Shown in pieces: positions 53,533-62,582 of a DNA stretch of 64,000 nt. The stretch is from Streptomyces sp. NBC_00442 (GTDB taxonomy: Bacteria > Actinomycetota > Actinomycetes > Streptomycetales > Streptomycetaceae): NCBI RefSeq assembly GCF_036014195.1, contig NZ_CP107918.1:4216001-4280000 (forward strand), written 5' to 3'. A program made the translations under genes and the position numbers. The notes below the pieces were generated by a model that did not search any database, was not told the origin of the DNA, and saw nothing but the letters and a program-made list of their open reading frames with translations. Positions within the stretch are counted from its first letter, which is position 1; each line of letters opens with the position of its first letter.

Positions 53533-55253
53533 ACGAGGACGGCCACGGTGGCGGGCAGGGCGGGCGAATACTGCGCATCGGGAACGCCTCCGGGTTCTAC
53601 GGCGACCGGTTCGACGCCATGCGGGAGATGCTCACCGGCGGCCCCCTCGACGTCCTCACCGGCGACTACCTTGCCGAACTCACGCTGCTCATCCTCGGCC
53701 GCGACCGGCTGCGCGACCCGCGGCTCGGGTACGCCAAGACGTTCCTGCGGCAACTGGAGGAGTGCCTCGGCCTCGCCCGGGAGCGCGGGGTGCGCATCGT
53801 GGCCAACGCCGGGGGCCTCAACCCGGCCGGACTCGCCGACGCCGTAAGGGAGTTGGGCGAGCGGGTCGGCGTTCCCGTGCGGGTCGGCCACGTCGAGGGC
53901 GACGCGCTGGAACTGCCCGAGGGCGCGCTCACCGCCAACGCCTACCTCGGCGGCGCCGGCATCGCGGCCTGCCTGCGGGGCGGGGCGGACGTCGTCGTCA
54001 CCGGCCGGGTCACGGACGCGGCACTCGTCACCGGGCCGGCCGCGTGGTGGTTCGGCTGGGGGCCCGACCGGTACGACGCGCTCGCGGGAGCGGTCGTCGC
54101 CGGGCACGTACTGGAATGCGGCACCCAGGCCACCGGCGGAAACTACTCCTTCTTCACCGAGTTCGCGCCCGGCGCCCTCGCGCGGCCCGGCTTTCCCCTC
54201 GCCGAGATCCACGCCGACGGCACCAGCGTCGTCACCAAGCATCCCGGCACCGGGGGAGTCGTCGACGTCGGTACGGTCACCGCGCAGCTCCTGTACGAGA
54301 CGAACGGCGCGCGGTACGCGGGGCCCGACGTCACGGCGCGGCTCGACACGGTACGGCTCGACCAGGACGGGCCCGACCGGGTACGCGTCACCGGCGTGCG
54401 CGGCGAGGCGCCGCCGCCGACCCTCAAGGCCGGCATCACCCGCATCGGGGGGTGGCGCAACGAGGTCGTGTTCGTGCTGACCGGGCTCGCCGTCGAGGAG
54501 AAGGCCGACCTGGTGCGCCGGCAGATCGAGGACGCGTTCGCGCGTGCCAAGTCCCGCCCGGCCGAGGTCGGATGGGAGCTGGCCCGTACGGACCGGCCGG
54601 ACGCGCCCACCGAGGAGTGCGCGAGCGCGCTGCTGCGGCTCGTCGTGCGGGACACCGATCCGGAGGCGGTGGGCCGGGTGGTCAGCGGCGCCGCGATCGA
54701 GCTGGCGCTCGGCAGCTATCCGGGCTTCCACGTGACGGCGCCGCCGGGGAAGGGCGCGCCGTACGGGGTGTTCTCGGCGGCGTACGTGGACGCGGGCGCG
54801 GTCGAGTGTGTCGCCGTACTGCCCGATGGCGTACGGGAGTTGATGCCGCCGGCGCCACGGAGCGCCGTACTCGGCCCGGTCCCGGAACCGGATCCTGCCC
54901 CGTTCGATGCCTCGGGGCCCACGCGGCGGGTGCCGTTGGGGGTGGTGGCGGGGGCGCGGAGCGGGGACAAGGGGGGCGACGTGAATGTGGGGGTGTGGGC
55001 GCGGTCGGAGAGCGTGTGGGGGTGGTTGGTGTCGACGCTGACGGTCGACGTGTTGCGTCAACTCCTGCCGGAGGTGGGTGAGTTGACGGTCACCCGGCAT
55101 GTGCTGCCGAACCTTCGGGCGGTGAACTTCGTGGTGGAGGGATTGCTGGGGGAGGGGGTCGCTTCGCAGGCGCGGTTCGATCCTCAGGGGAAGGGAGTGG
55201 GGGAGTGGTTGCGGGGGCGGGTGGTGGAGGTGCCGGTCGCTTTGCTGGAGTGA
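53529..55253 (+). CDS. AtuA-like (acyclic terpene utilisation, DUF1446) protein
   Basis: 574 residues of the AtuA/DUF1446 family, recognised from LRIGNASGFYGDR at the start, LTGDYLAELTLLIL, VANAGGLNPAGLADAV, GRVTDAALVTGPAAWWFGW, ECGTQATGGNYSFF and KHPGTGGVVDVGTVTAQLLYE. The second half has GARSGDKGGDVNVGVWARS and NLRAVNFVVEGLLG. AtuA is encoded in the Pseudomonas citronellol/geraniol degradation cluster, but its reaction is not known. It starts at GTG 53529, overlapping the previous stop, and lies before carboxylase genes as in atu clusters. Cytoplasmic. Confidence 0.88.
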   Translation: MNEDGHGGGQGGRILRIGNASGFYGDRFDAMREMLTGGPLDVLTGDYLAELTLLILGRDRLRDPRLGYAKTFLRQLEECLGLARERGVRIVANAGGLNPAGLADAVRELGERVGVPVRVGHVEGDALELPEGALTANAYLGGAGIAACLRGGADVVVTGRVTDAALVTGPAAWWFGWGPDRYDALAGAVVAGHVLECGTQATGGNYSFFTEFAPGALARPGFPLAEIHADGTSVVTKHPGTGGVVDVGTVTAQLLYETNGARYAGPDVTARLDTVRLDQDGPDRVRVTGVRGEAPPPTLKAGITRIGGWRNEVVFVLTGLAVEEKADLVRRQIEDAFARAKSRPAEVGWELARTDRPDAPTEECASALLRLVVRDTDPEAVGRVVSGAAIELALGSYPGFHVTAPPGKGAPYGVFSAAYVDAGAVECVAVLPDGVRELMPPAPRSAVLGPVPEPDPAPFDASGPTRRVPLGVVAGARSGDKGGDVNVGVWARSESVWGWLVSTLTVDVLRQLLPEVGELTVTRHVLPNLRAVNFVVEGLLGEGVASQARFDPQGKGVGEWLRGRVVEVPVALLE

Positions 55254-55329
55254 GCCGCCCCCACCCCGCCCCTTCCGAGCCGCCCCCACCCCGCCCCTTC
55301 CCGCCCCGCCCCTCCCCCCAAGGAGCCCC

Positions 55330-56931
55330 ATGCCCACCCTCCGTACCGCCCTCGACCCCACCTCCCCCGAGTTCCGGCAGGCCGCCGTCGCCATGCGGGC
55401 CAAGCTCGCCGAGCTGGAGGGGGAGCACGGCAAGGCTCTCGCCGGGGGCGGGGAGAAGTACACCGAGCGCCACCGGCGGCGCGGCAAACTGTTGCCCCGC
55501 GAACGCATCGAGCTGCTGCTCGACCCGGACACCCCGTTCCTGGAGCTGTCGCCGCTCGCGGCATGGGGCAGCGACTATCCCGTGGGCGCCTCGATGGTCA
55601 CCGGCATCGGCACCGTCGAGGGCGTCGAGTGCCTGATCACCGCCAACGACCCGACCGTCCGCGGCGGCGCGTCCAACCCCTGGACGCTCAAGAAGGCGTT
55701 GCGCGCCAACGAGATCGCGTACACCAACCGCCTCCCCTGCATCAGCCTCGTCGAGTCCGGCGGCGCGGACCTCCCCTCGCAGAAGGAGATCTTCATCCCG
55801 GGCGGCGCGATCTTCCGGGACATCACCCGGCTGTCCGCCGCGGGCATCCCCACGATCGCCGTCGTGTTCGGCAACTCCACGGCGGGCGGCGCGTACATCC
55901 CCGGGATGTCCGACCACACCGTGATGATCAAGGAGCGGTCCAAGGTGTTCCTCGGCGGGCCGCCGCTGGTCAAGATGGCGACGGGTGAGGAGAGCGACGA
56001 CGAGTCGCTCGGCGGCGCCGAGATGCACGCCCGTACCTCCGGACTCGCCGACCACTTCGCCGTCGACGAGCACGACGCGATCCGCCAGGCCCGCCGCATC
56101 GTCGCCCGTCTCAACCACCGCAAGGCGCACCCGGATCCGGCGGGGCTCGCCGAGCCGCCGAAGTACGACGAGGAGGAGCTGCTCGGCGTCGTCCCCGAGG
56201 ACCTGAAGACGCCCTTCGACCCGCGCGAGGTCATCGCCCGCATCGTGGACGGCTCCGACTTCGACGAGTTCAAGCCGCTGTACGGGACGAGCCTGGTGAC
56301 CGGCTGGGCCGCGCTGCACGGCTACCCCGTCGGTATCCTCGCCAACGCGCAGGGCGTGCTGTTCTCCGCCGAGTCGCAGAAGGCGGCCCAGTTCATCCAG
56401 CTCGCCAACCAGCGCGACATCCCGCTGCTGTTCCTGCACAACACCACCGGCTACATGGTCGGCAAGGAGTACGAGCAGGGCGGCATCATCAAGCACGGCG
56501 CGATGATGATCAACGCGGTGTCCAATTCCAGGGTGCCGCATCTGTCCGTCCTCGTCGGGGCCTCGTACGGCGCCGGGCACTACGGGATGTGCGGGCGGGC
56601 CTACGATCCGCGCTTCCTGTTCGCCTGGCCCAGCGCGAAGTCCGCCGTGATGGGGCCGCAGCAGCTCGCGGGCGTCCTGTCGATCGTGGCCCGCGCCTCC
56701 GCACAGGCCAAGGGGCTGCCGTACGACGACGACGCGGACGCGGGGCTCCGCGCGATGGTGGAGCACCAGATCGAGGCCGAGTCGCTGCCCATGTTCCTGT
56801 CCGGGCGGCTGTACGACGACGGGGTCATCGACCCCCGTGACACCCGGACCGTCCTCGGTCTTTGCCTGTCGGCGATCCACACCGCTCCCGTCGAAGGCGC
56901 CCGCGGCGGCTTCGGCGTCTTCCGGATGTGA
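55330..56931 (+). CDS. Acyl-CoA carboxylase beta subunit (carboxyltransferase; MCC/geranyl-CoA type)
   Basis: 533 residues, the carboxyltransferase half of a biotin-dependent acyl-CoA carboxylase. The start LRTALDPTSPEFRQ and the LVESGGADLP, GNSTAGGAYIPGMSD and GGPPLVKMATGE segments are of the methylcrotonyl/geranyl-CoA carboxylase type rather than the propionyl type. The second domain has NAQGVLFSAESQKAAQFI and GASYGAGHYGMCGRAY. It transfers carboxyl from biotin to an alpha,beta-unsaturated acyl-CoA. ATG 55330 follows AAGGAG. The alpha-subunit gene begins five bases after its stop. Exact substrate (methylcrotonyl, geranyl or another branched enoyl-CoA) is inference. Confidence 0.92.
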   Translation: MPTLRTALDPTSPEFRQAAVAMRAKLAELEGEHGKALAGGGEKYTERHRRRGKLLPRERIELLLDPDTPFLELSPLAAWGSDYPVGASMVTGIGTVEGVECLITANDPTVRGGASNPWTLKKALRANEIAYTNRLPCISLVESGGADLPSQKEIFIPGGAIFRDITRLSAAGIPTIAVVFGNSTAGGAYIPGMSDHTVMIKERSKVFLGGPPLVKMATGEESDDESLGGAEMHARTSGLADHFAVDEHDAIRQARRIVARLNHRKAHPDPAGLAEPPKYDEEELLGVVPEDLKTPFDPREVIARIVDGSDFDEFKPLYGTSLVTGWAALHGYPVGILANAQGVLFSAESQKAAQFIQLANQRDIPLLFLHNTTGYMVGKEYEQGGIIKHGAMMINAVSNSRVPHLSVLVGASYGAGHYGMCGRAYDPRFLFAWPSAKSAVMGPQQLAGVLSIVARASAQAKGLPYDDDADAGLRAMVEHQIEAESLPMFLSGRLYDDGVIDPRDTRTVLGLCLSAIHTAPVEGARGGFGVFRM

Positions 56932-56933
56932 GG

Positions 56934-57023
56934 GCCATGACGGAGTCGAAGGCCATGACCGGGCCGAAGGCCGTGACCGGGCCGGGGGCCATCGCCGGGC
57001 CGGCGGCCGTGACCGAATCGAGG
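56934..57023 (+). repeat. 18-bp degenerate tandem repeat at the start of the carboxylase alpha gene
   Basis: Five units of 18 bp: GCCATGACGGAGTCGAAG, GCCATGACCGGGCCGAAG, GCCGTGACCGGGCCGGGG, GCCATCGCCGGGCCGGCG, GCCGTGACCGAATCGAGG, then GGCATGATCAAG at 57024. Four of the five units carry ATG or GTG at the same place, all in frame with the downstream protein. Confidence 0.88.
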
Positions 57024-58910
57024 GGCATGATCAAGTCCGTACTCGTCGCCAACCGGGGCGAGATAGCCTGCCGCGTCTTCCGCACCTGCCGTGAGCTCGG
57101 CATCGCCACCGTCGCCGTGTTCTCGGACGCCGACGCGGCCGCCCTGCACGTACGGGAGGCCGACACCGCGGTACGGCTGCCGGGGGCCGCGCCCGGCGAG
57201 ACGTACCTGCGCGGCGACCTCGTCGTCGAGGCGGCGCTCGCCGCGGGCGCCGACGCCGTGCACCCGGGGTACGGGTTCCTCTCCGAGAACGCCGGCTTCG
57301 CGCGGGCGGTCACCGGCGCCGGGCTCACCTGGATCGGGCCGCCACCGGACGCCATCGAGGCCATGGCGTCCAAGACCCGCGCCAAGGAGCTGATGGGGCT
57401 GCCGCCGTTGCGCCTCGACGAGGTGGGCGAGGACGATCTTCCCCTGCTCATCAAGGCGTCCGCGGGGGGCGGCGGCCGGGGGATGCGCATCGTCCGTCAA
57501 CTGGCAGACATCAAAAGTCAGTTGTTGTCGGCGCGCGCCGAGGCGCTGAGTGCGTTCGGTGACGACGACGTCTTCGTCGAGCCCTACATCGAGGGCGGCC
57601 GCCACGTCGAGGTGCAGATCCTCGCCGACGCCCACGGCACGGTCTGGGTGCTCGGCACCCGCGACTGTTCCCTCCAGCGCCGCCACCAGAAGGTCATCGA
57701 GGAGGCCCCGGCACCCGGCCTCGCCCCCGAGACCGCCGCCGAACTGCACACCCTCGCCGTGCGGGCGGCGAAGGCCACCGACTACCGGGGCGCCGGAACG
57801 GTGGAGTTCCTGGTGGCCGACGGCGCCGTCCACTTCCTGGAGATGAACACCCGCCTCCAGGTCGAACACCCTGTCACCGAGGCCGTGTTCGGCATCGACC
57901 TCGTCGCGCTCCAGTTCCGCGTCGCCGAGGGCGAGGCGCTCGCGCCGGCCCCGCCCGAGCCGCACGGTCACGCCATCGAGGCACGCCTGTACGCCGAGGA
58001 CCCGGCCGACGGCTGGGCCCCGGGCACCGGCACCGTCCACCACCTCGCCGTCGACGGGGTGCGGCTCGACCGGGGGTACGCCGACGGCGACACCGTCTCC
58101 GTGCACTACGACGCGATGCTCGCCAAGGCCGTCGCCCACGCCCCGACCCGCGCCGGGGCCGCCCGCCTGCTGGCCCGCGCCCTGGAGCGGGCCCGCGTCC
58201 ACGGCCCGGCCACCAACCGTGACCTGCTCGTACGGTCCCTTCGTCATCCCGACTTCGCCGACGTCGGTGCGGCACGCCTGGACACCGGGTTCTACGACCG
58301 CAACCTCGCCGAGCTCACCGCGCCGCCACCCGGCGCGCACCACGCCGCGCTCGCCGCCGCGCTCGCCGACGCGAGCGCGCGGGCCGGTCGCTTCGGCGGC
58401 GGCTGGCGCAACGTGCCCTCGCAGCCCCAGGTCAAGCGGTACGGCGACCACGAGGTCCGCTACCGGCTCACCCGCCACGGCCTCGAAGCGGACGGCCACC
58501 CCGGGGTGCGTCTCGTCGCCGCCGAGCCCGGCCGCGTACGGCTCGACATAGCCGGTGTGGTGCGGGAGTTCGCCGTCGCGTGCCACGACGGCACCGTCTA
58601 CGTCGACTCCGCGTCGGGCTGTCACGCCCTCGCCGTCCACCCCCGCTTCACCGATCCCAGCGACCTCGTCGCCCCCGGCTCGCTGCTCGCCCCCATGCCG
58701 GGGGTCGTCGTGCGGGTCGCCGACGGGGTCGAGGAAGGCTGCCGCGTCGTCGCGGGGCAGCCGCTGCTCTGGCTGGAGGCCATGAAGATGGAGCACCGCG
58801 TCACCGCTCCGGCCGCCGGCACGCTCACCGCGCTCCACGCCGTCCCCGGCCGCCAGGTCGAGGTCGGCGCCCTGCTCGCCGTCGTCGCATCGGAGGACGA
58901 AGCCGTATGA
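56937..58910 (+). CDS. Acyl-CoA carboxylase alpha subunit (biotin carboxylase + BCCP)
   Basis: 657 residues from ATG 56937 (627 from ATG 57027). Biotin carboxylase motifs are VLVANRGEIACRVFR, VHPGYGFLSEN, the ATP-grasp loop KASAGGGGRGMR, RDCSLQRRHQKVIEEAP and FLEMNTRLQVEHPVTE. The C-terminal biotinyl domain has the biotin lysine K617 in LEAMKMEH. The enzyme loads CO2 on biotin for the beta subunit encoded just upstream. Residues 1-30 come from an 18-bp repeat and precede the conserved MIKSVLVANRG; the true start may be any of several codons, none with a well-spaced ribosome site. The next gene overlaps by ATGA. Confidence 0.9.
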   Translation: MTESKAMTGPKAVTGPGAIAGPAAVTESRGMIKSVLVANRGEIACRVFRTCRELGIATVAVFSDADAAALHVREADTAVRLPGAAPGETYLRGDLVVEAALAAGADAVHPGYGFLSENAGFARAVTGAGLTWIGPPPDAIEAMASKTRAKELMGLPPLRLDEVGEDDLPLLIKASAGGGGRGMRIVRQLADIKSQLLSARAEALSAFGDDDVFVEPYIEGGRHVEVQILADAHGTVWVLGTRDCSLQRRHQKVIEEAPAPGLAPETAAELHTLAVRAAKATDYRGAGTVEFLVADGAVHFLEMNTRLQVEHPVTEAVFGIDLVALQFRVAEGEALAPAPPEPHGHAIEARLYAEDPADGWAPGTGTVHHLAVDGVRLDRGYADGDTVSVHYDAMLAKAVAHAPTRAGAARLLARALERARVHGPATNRDLLVRSLRHPDFADVGAARLDTGFYDRNLAELTAPPPGAHHAALAAALADASARAGRFGGGWRNVPSQPQVKRYGDHEVRYRLTRHGLEADGHPGVRLVAAEPGRVRLDIAGVVREFAVACHDGTVYVDSASGCHALAVHPRFTDPSDLVAPGSLLAPMPGVVVRVADGVEEGCRVVAGQPLLWLEAMKMEHRVTAPAAGTLTALHAVPGRQVEVGALLAVVASEDEAV

Positions 58911-60040
58911 CCGGTGTCATCGAAAGCCAGGAGAACAAGGATCTGCGGGCCGCCGTGGCCGCGCTCGGCGCCCGGCACGGACGCGGATTCGACCGCGCGG
59001 CCCTGTGGTCGGAGGCCGCCAAGCTCGGCTACCTCGGCGTCAATCTGCCCGCCGAGCACGGCGGCGGTGGCTGTGGCATGGCCGAACTGTCCATCGTTCT
59101 GGAGGAGTTGGGGGCGGCGGGCTGCCCGCTCCTGATGATGGTGGTGTCGCCGGCGATCTGCGGCACGGTCATCGCCCGCTTCGGTACCGAGGAGCAGAAG
59201 CGGACCTGGCTGCCGGGGCTCGCCGACGGCACCCTCACCATGGCGTTCGGCATCACCGAGCCCGACGCCGGCTCCAACTCGCACCGCATCACCACCACCG
59301 CGCGGCGCGACGGCGACGGCTGGATCCTCAGCGGCCGCAAGGTCTTCATCTCCGGCGTCGACATAGCGGACGCCACTCTCATCGTCGGGCGTACGGAGGA
59401 CGCGCGCACCGGCAGTCTCAAGCCCTGCCTGTTCATCGTCGCGCGCGACACCCCGGGCTTCCAGCGCTCGCGGATCGACATGGAACTCCAGGCGGCGGAG
59501 AAGCAGTTCGAGCTGGTGCTCGACGATGTGCGGCTGCCCGCGGAGTCGCTCGTGGGCGACGAGGACGCGGGGCTGCTCCAGCTGTTCGCGGGGCTCAACC
59601 CCGAGCGGATCATGACGGCCGCGTTCGCGATCGGCATGGGCCGCTACGCGCTCGCCACCGCCGTCGACTACGCCACGACCCGGCAGGTGTGGAAGCAGCC
59701 CATCGGCGGCCACCAGGCCATCGCCCACCCGCTCGCCCAGGCCCACATCGAGCTCGAACTGGCCCGTCTGATGATGCAGAAGGCGGCCGCGCTGTACGAC
59801 GCGGGTGATGACGCCGGGGCCGGCGAGGCGGCCAACATGGCCAAGTACGCGGCGGCCGAGGCGTGTGTGAAGGCCGTCGACCAGGCCGTCCACACCCTGG
59901 GCGGCAACGGGCTGACCCGCGAGTACGGCCTGGCCTCGCTCATCACCGCGGCCCGGGTCGCCAGGATCGCGCCGGTCAGCCGCGAGATGATCCTCAACTA
60001 CGTCTCGCACCAGTCCCTGGGCCTTCCCAAGTCGTACTAG
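58907..60040 (+). CDS. Acyl-CoA dehydrogenase
   Basis: 377 residues. FAD- and substrate-binding motifs are FGITEPDAGSNSHRITTTA, GWILSGRKVFISG, LNPERIMTAAFAIGMGRYAL and the C-terminal QAVHTLGGNGLTREYGLASLI. It has normal length for the family and introduces the alpha,beta double bond in acyl-CoA before hydration or carboxylation; in atu-type pathways this is the citronellyl-CoA dehydrogenase step. It overlaps the alpha-subunit gene (ATGA) and lies 20 bp before the ligase gene. The electron acceptor (ETF) is not encoded nearby. Confidence 0.92.
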   Translation: MTGVIESQENKDLRAAVAALGARHGRGFDRAALWSEAAKLGYLGVNLPAEHGGGGCGMAELSIVLEELGAAGCPLLMMVVSPAICGTVIARFGTEEQKRTWLPGLADGTLTMAFGITEPDAGSNSHRITTTARRDGDGWILSGRKVFISGVDIADATLIVGRTEDARTGSLKPCLFIVARDTPGFQRSRIDMELQAAEKQFELVLDDVRLPAESLVGDEDAGLLQLFAGLNPERIMTAAFAIGMGRYALATAVDYATTRQVWKQPIGGHQAIAHPLAQAHIELELARLMMQKAAALYDAGDDAGAGEAANMAKYAAAEACVKAVDQAVHTLGGNGLTREYGLASLITAARVARIAPVSREMILNYVSHQSLGLPKSY

Positions 60041-60060
60041 ACGTACTAGGAGACTCCCGC

Positions 60061-61842
60061 ATGGACTCCTCCGACTCCGGCACCCCTGCCTCCCCCGCTC
60101 CCGCCGCCTCCTGCGCGCCCCCCGGCGCCCCGGACGCTCCGGCTCCCCGTCATCCCGGTGATCTCCGTACTCCCCGCGTCTTCCGCAGCGAGTACGCCGA
60201 CGTGCCCGTCCTCGACGAACCCATCCACGATGCGGTCCTCGCCCGCTCGGCCGCCGACTTCCCCGACGCCGTCGCCCTGATCGACGGCGCCGACCCGAGC
60301 GGTACGACCATGCTCACCTACGGGCAACTCGACGCCCAGCACCGCACGTTGGCGGACGAGCTCATCCGGTCCGGGCTGCGCAAGGGCGACGTGCTCGCGC
60401 TGCACAGCCCCAACTCGGTTCTCTACCCGGTGGTGTTCTACGCGACGACCCGCGCCGGCGCGGCCGTCACCACCGTCCATCCGCTGTGCACGCCCGAGGA
60501 GTTCGCCAAGCAGCTGGGCGACGCTCGGGCCCGCTGGATCGTCACCGTCTCACCGCTCCTCACGACCGCCCGCCGGGCCGCGGAACTCGTCGGCGGCATC
60601 GAGGAGATCTTCGTCTGCGACCGCGCCGACGGGCACCGCTCGATCGTCCACGACCTCCTGGCCGCGGGCCCTTCGCAGGCCCCCGCCGGCCCGGATTCCA
60701 CCGCCACCCCGGAGTCCACCGCGGCCCCCGAGGCCACCGCCGCCCCGGGCCCCGCCGTCCCGATCGACCCCGGCGAGGACATCGCCGTACTGCCGTACTC
60801 CTCCGGCACCACGGGCGTCCCCAAGGGCGTCATGCTCACCCACCGCAGCATCGCCACCAACCTGGCCCAGCTCCATCCGCTGGTGCCGATGGTGCCCGGG
60901 GACCGCATCCTCGCCGTGTTGCCGTTCTTTCACATATACGGGATGACCGCGCTCCTGAACGCGCCCCTGCGGGCCGGCGCCACCGTCGTGGTGCTGCCGC
61001 GCTTCGACCTCGACCAGTTCCTGCGCGCGATCGAGACGCACCGCATCACCGGCCTCTACGTCGCCCCGCCCATCGTGCTCGCCCTGGCGAAGCACCCGGC
61101 GGTCGCACGGTACGACCTGTCGAGCCTCGACTACGTCGTCAGCGCGGCCGCCCCGCTCGACTCCGCGCTGGCGCACGCCTGTTCGGCGCGGCTCGGGCTG
61201 CCGCCGGTGCGCCAGGCGTACGGCATGACCGAGCTGTCGCCCGGTACCCACGTCGTGCCCCTGGCCACCGCCGACCAGCCCGCGGGAACCGTCGGCAAGC
61301 TGCTCCCCTCCACCGAGATGCGCATCCTGCGCCTGGACGACCCGGCCCGCGACGCCGAACCCGGCGCGGAGGGCGAGATCGCGATCCGGGGCCCGCAGGT
61401 CATGAAGGGCTACCTGGGCCGGCCCGAGGCGACCGCCGAACTGATCGACGCGGACGGCTGGGTGCACACCGGCGACGTGGGCCGCGTGGACGAGGACGGC
61501 TGGCTGTACGTCGTCGACCGGGTCAAGGAACTCATCAAGTACAAGGGGTTCCAGGTCGCCCCCGCCGACCTGGAGGCGCTCCTGCTCACGCATCCCGGCG
61601 TGGCGGACGCCGCCGTCGTCGGAGTCGTCGACGCGGACGGCAACGAGGTGCCCAAGGCCTTCGTGGTGCGCGGGCCCGGCGCGCCGGACCTCGGCGCGGA
61701 CGAGGTGATGGCGTACGTCGCCGAACGCGTCGCCCCGTACAAGAAGGTCCGCCGGGTCACGTTCGTGGAGGCCGTGCCCCGGGCCGCGTCGGGCAAGATC
61801 CTGCGGCGTGAACTGCGGCAACGAGAGAAGGACGAGACGTGA
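60061..61842 (+). CDS. Acyl-CoA synthetase (4-coumarate-CoA-ligase-like)
   Basis: 593 residues, an ANL-family adenylating enzyme. Motifs are YSSGTTGVPKGVMLTH (P-loop, about residues 243-258), YGMTELSPG, GWVHTGDVGRVDEDGWLYVVDR, and KIL preceded by PRAASGKILRREL with the A10 lysine. The first 40 residues are Pro/Ala-rich and a 30-residue Ala/Pro/Thr insertion (PAGPDSTATPESTAAPEA) interrupts the N-domain; both look disordered. It probably activates the free acid that feeds this operon. ATG 60061 follows AGGAGACTCCCGC; the enoyl-CoA hydratase gene overlaps its stop. Confidence 0.9.
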   Translation: MDSSDSGTPASPAPAASCAPPGAPDAPAPRHPGDLRTPRVFRSEYADVPVLDEPIHDAVLARSAADFPDAVALIDGADPSGTTMLTYGQLDAQHRTLADELIRSGLRKGDVLALHSPNSVLYPVVFYATTRAGAAVTTVHPLCTPEEFAKQLGDARARWIVTVSPLLTTARRAAELVGGIEEIFVCDRADGHRSIVHDLLAAGPSQAPAGPDSTATPESTAAPEATAAPGPAVPIDPGEDIAVLPYSSGTTGVPKGVMLTHRSIATNLAQLHPLVPMVPGDRILAVLPFFHIYGMTALLNAPLRAGATVVVLPRFDLDQFLRAIETHRITGLYVAPPIVLALAKHPAVARYDLSSLDYVVSAAAPLDSALAHACSARLGLPPVRQAYGMTELSPGTHVVPLATADQPAGTVGKLLPSTEMRILRLDDPARDAEPGAEGEIAIRGPQVMKGYLGRPEATAELIDADGWVHTGDVGRVDEDGWLYVVDRVKELIKYKGFQVAPADLEALLLTHPGVADAAVVGVVDADGNEVPKAFVVRGPGAPDLGADEVMAYVAERVAPYKKVRRVTFVEAVPRAASGKILRRELRQREKDET

Positions 61843-62582
61843 CACTCATCAGGGCCGCCCACGAGCGGGGCATCACCACCCTCGCCCTCGATTCGCCGGC
61901 CAACCGCAACGCGCTGTCCGCGGCGCTGGTCACCGAGCTGTCCGCGGCGCTCGCGCGGTGTGCGGGGGACCCGGACGTACGGGCCGTGCTGCTCACCCAC
62001 ACCGGCACGACGTTCTGCGCGGGCGCCGACCTGAAGGCGCCGCCCGATCCCGAGGCCTTCGTCGCCCTGATGCGTGCCGTGGTCGCCCTGCGCAAGCCGG
62101 TCGTGGCGCGGGTGACCGGCCACGTCCGCGCGGGCGGCCTCGGGCTGCTCGCGGCCTGCGACATCGCCGTCGCGGGGCCCGATTCGTCGTACGCGTTCAC
62201 CGAGGCGCGGCTCGGTCTCGCGCCGGCGGTGATCTCCATGCCGGTGCTGCCCCGCATGGACCCGCGCGCCGCGAGCCGCTACTACCTGACGGGGGAGCGG
62301 TTCGGCGCGGCGGAGGCGGCCCGCACGGGCCTGGTCACGATCGCCGTCGCCGCCGGTGACGACATCGACGAAGCCCTCGAACCGGTCCTCGACGGGCTGC
62401 GCAGGTCCTCGCCCGAGGGCCTGGCCGCGTCGAAGGCTCTGGTCACGGCTACCGTGTCGGAGACCTTCGACCGCTGGTCGAAGGAGCTGACCGCCCGCTC
62501 GGCGTCCCTCTTCGCCTCCGCCGAGGCGCGGGAGGGAGTGACGGCCTTCCTCGAACGACGGGACCCCGCATGGGTGTTGTGA
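61839..62582 (+). CDS. Enoyl-CoA hydratase/isomerase
   Basis: 247-residue crotonase. The oxyanion-hole segments are FCAGADLKAP and GHVRAGGLGLLAACDIAVAG, but the second catalytic acid region reads TEARLGLAPAVISMPVLPRM with the usual first Glu (E131-like) position less certain. It probably hydrates the enoyl-CoA or carboxylated enoyl-CoA (the AtuE/LiuC position). It starts at GTG 61839 (GTGA with the ligase stop) and overlaps the TetR gene in the same way. Cytoplasmic. Confidence 0.88.
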   Translation: MTLIRAAHERGITTLALDSPANRNALSAALVTELSAALARCAGDPDVRAVLLTHTGTTFCAGADLKAPPDPEAFVALMRAVVALRKPVVARVTGHVRAGGLGLLAACDIAVAGPDSSYAFTEARLGLAPAVISMPVLPRMDPRAASRYYLTGERFGAAEAARTGLVTIAVAAGDDIDEALEPVLDGLRRSSPEGLAASKALVTATVSETFDRWSKELTARSASLFASAEAREGVTAFLERRDPAWVL

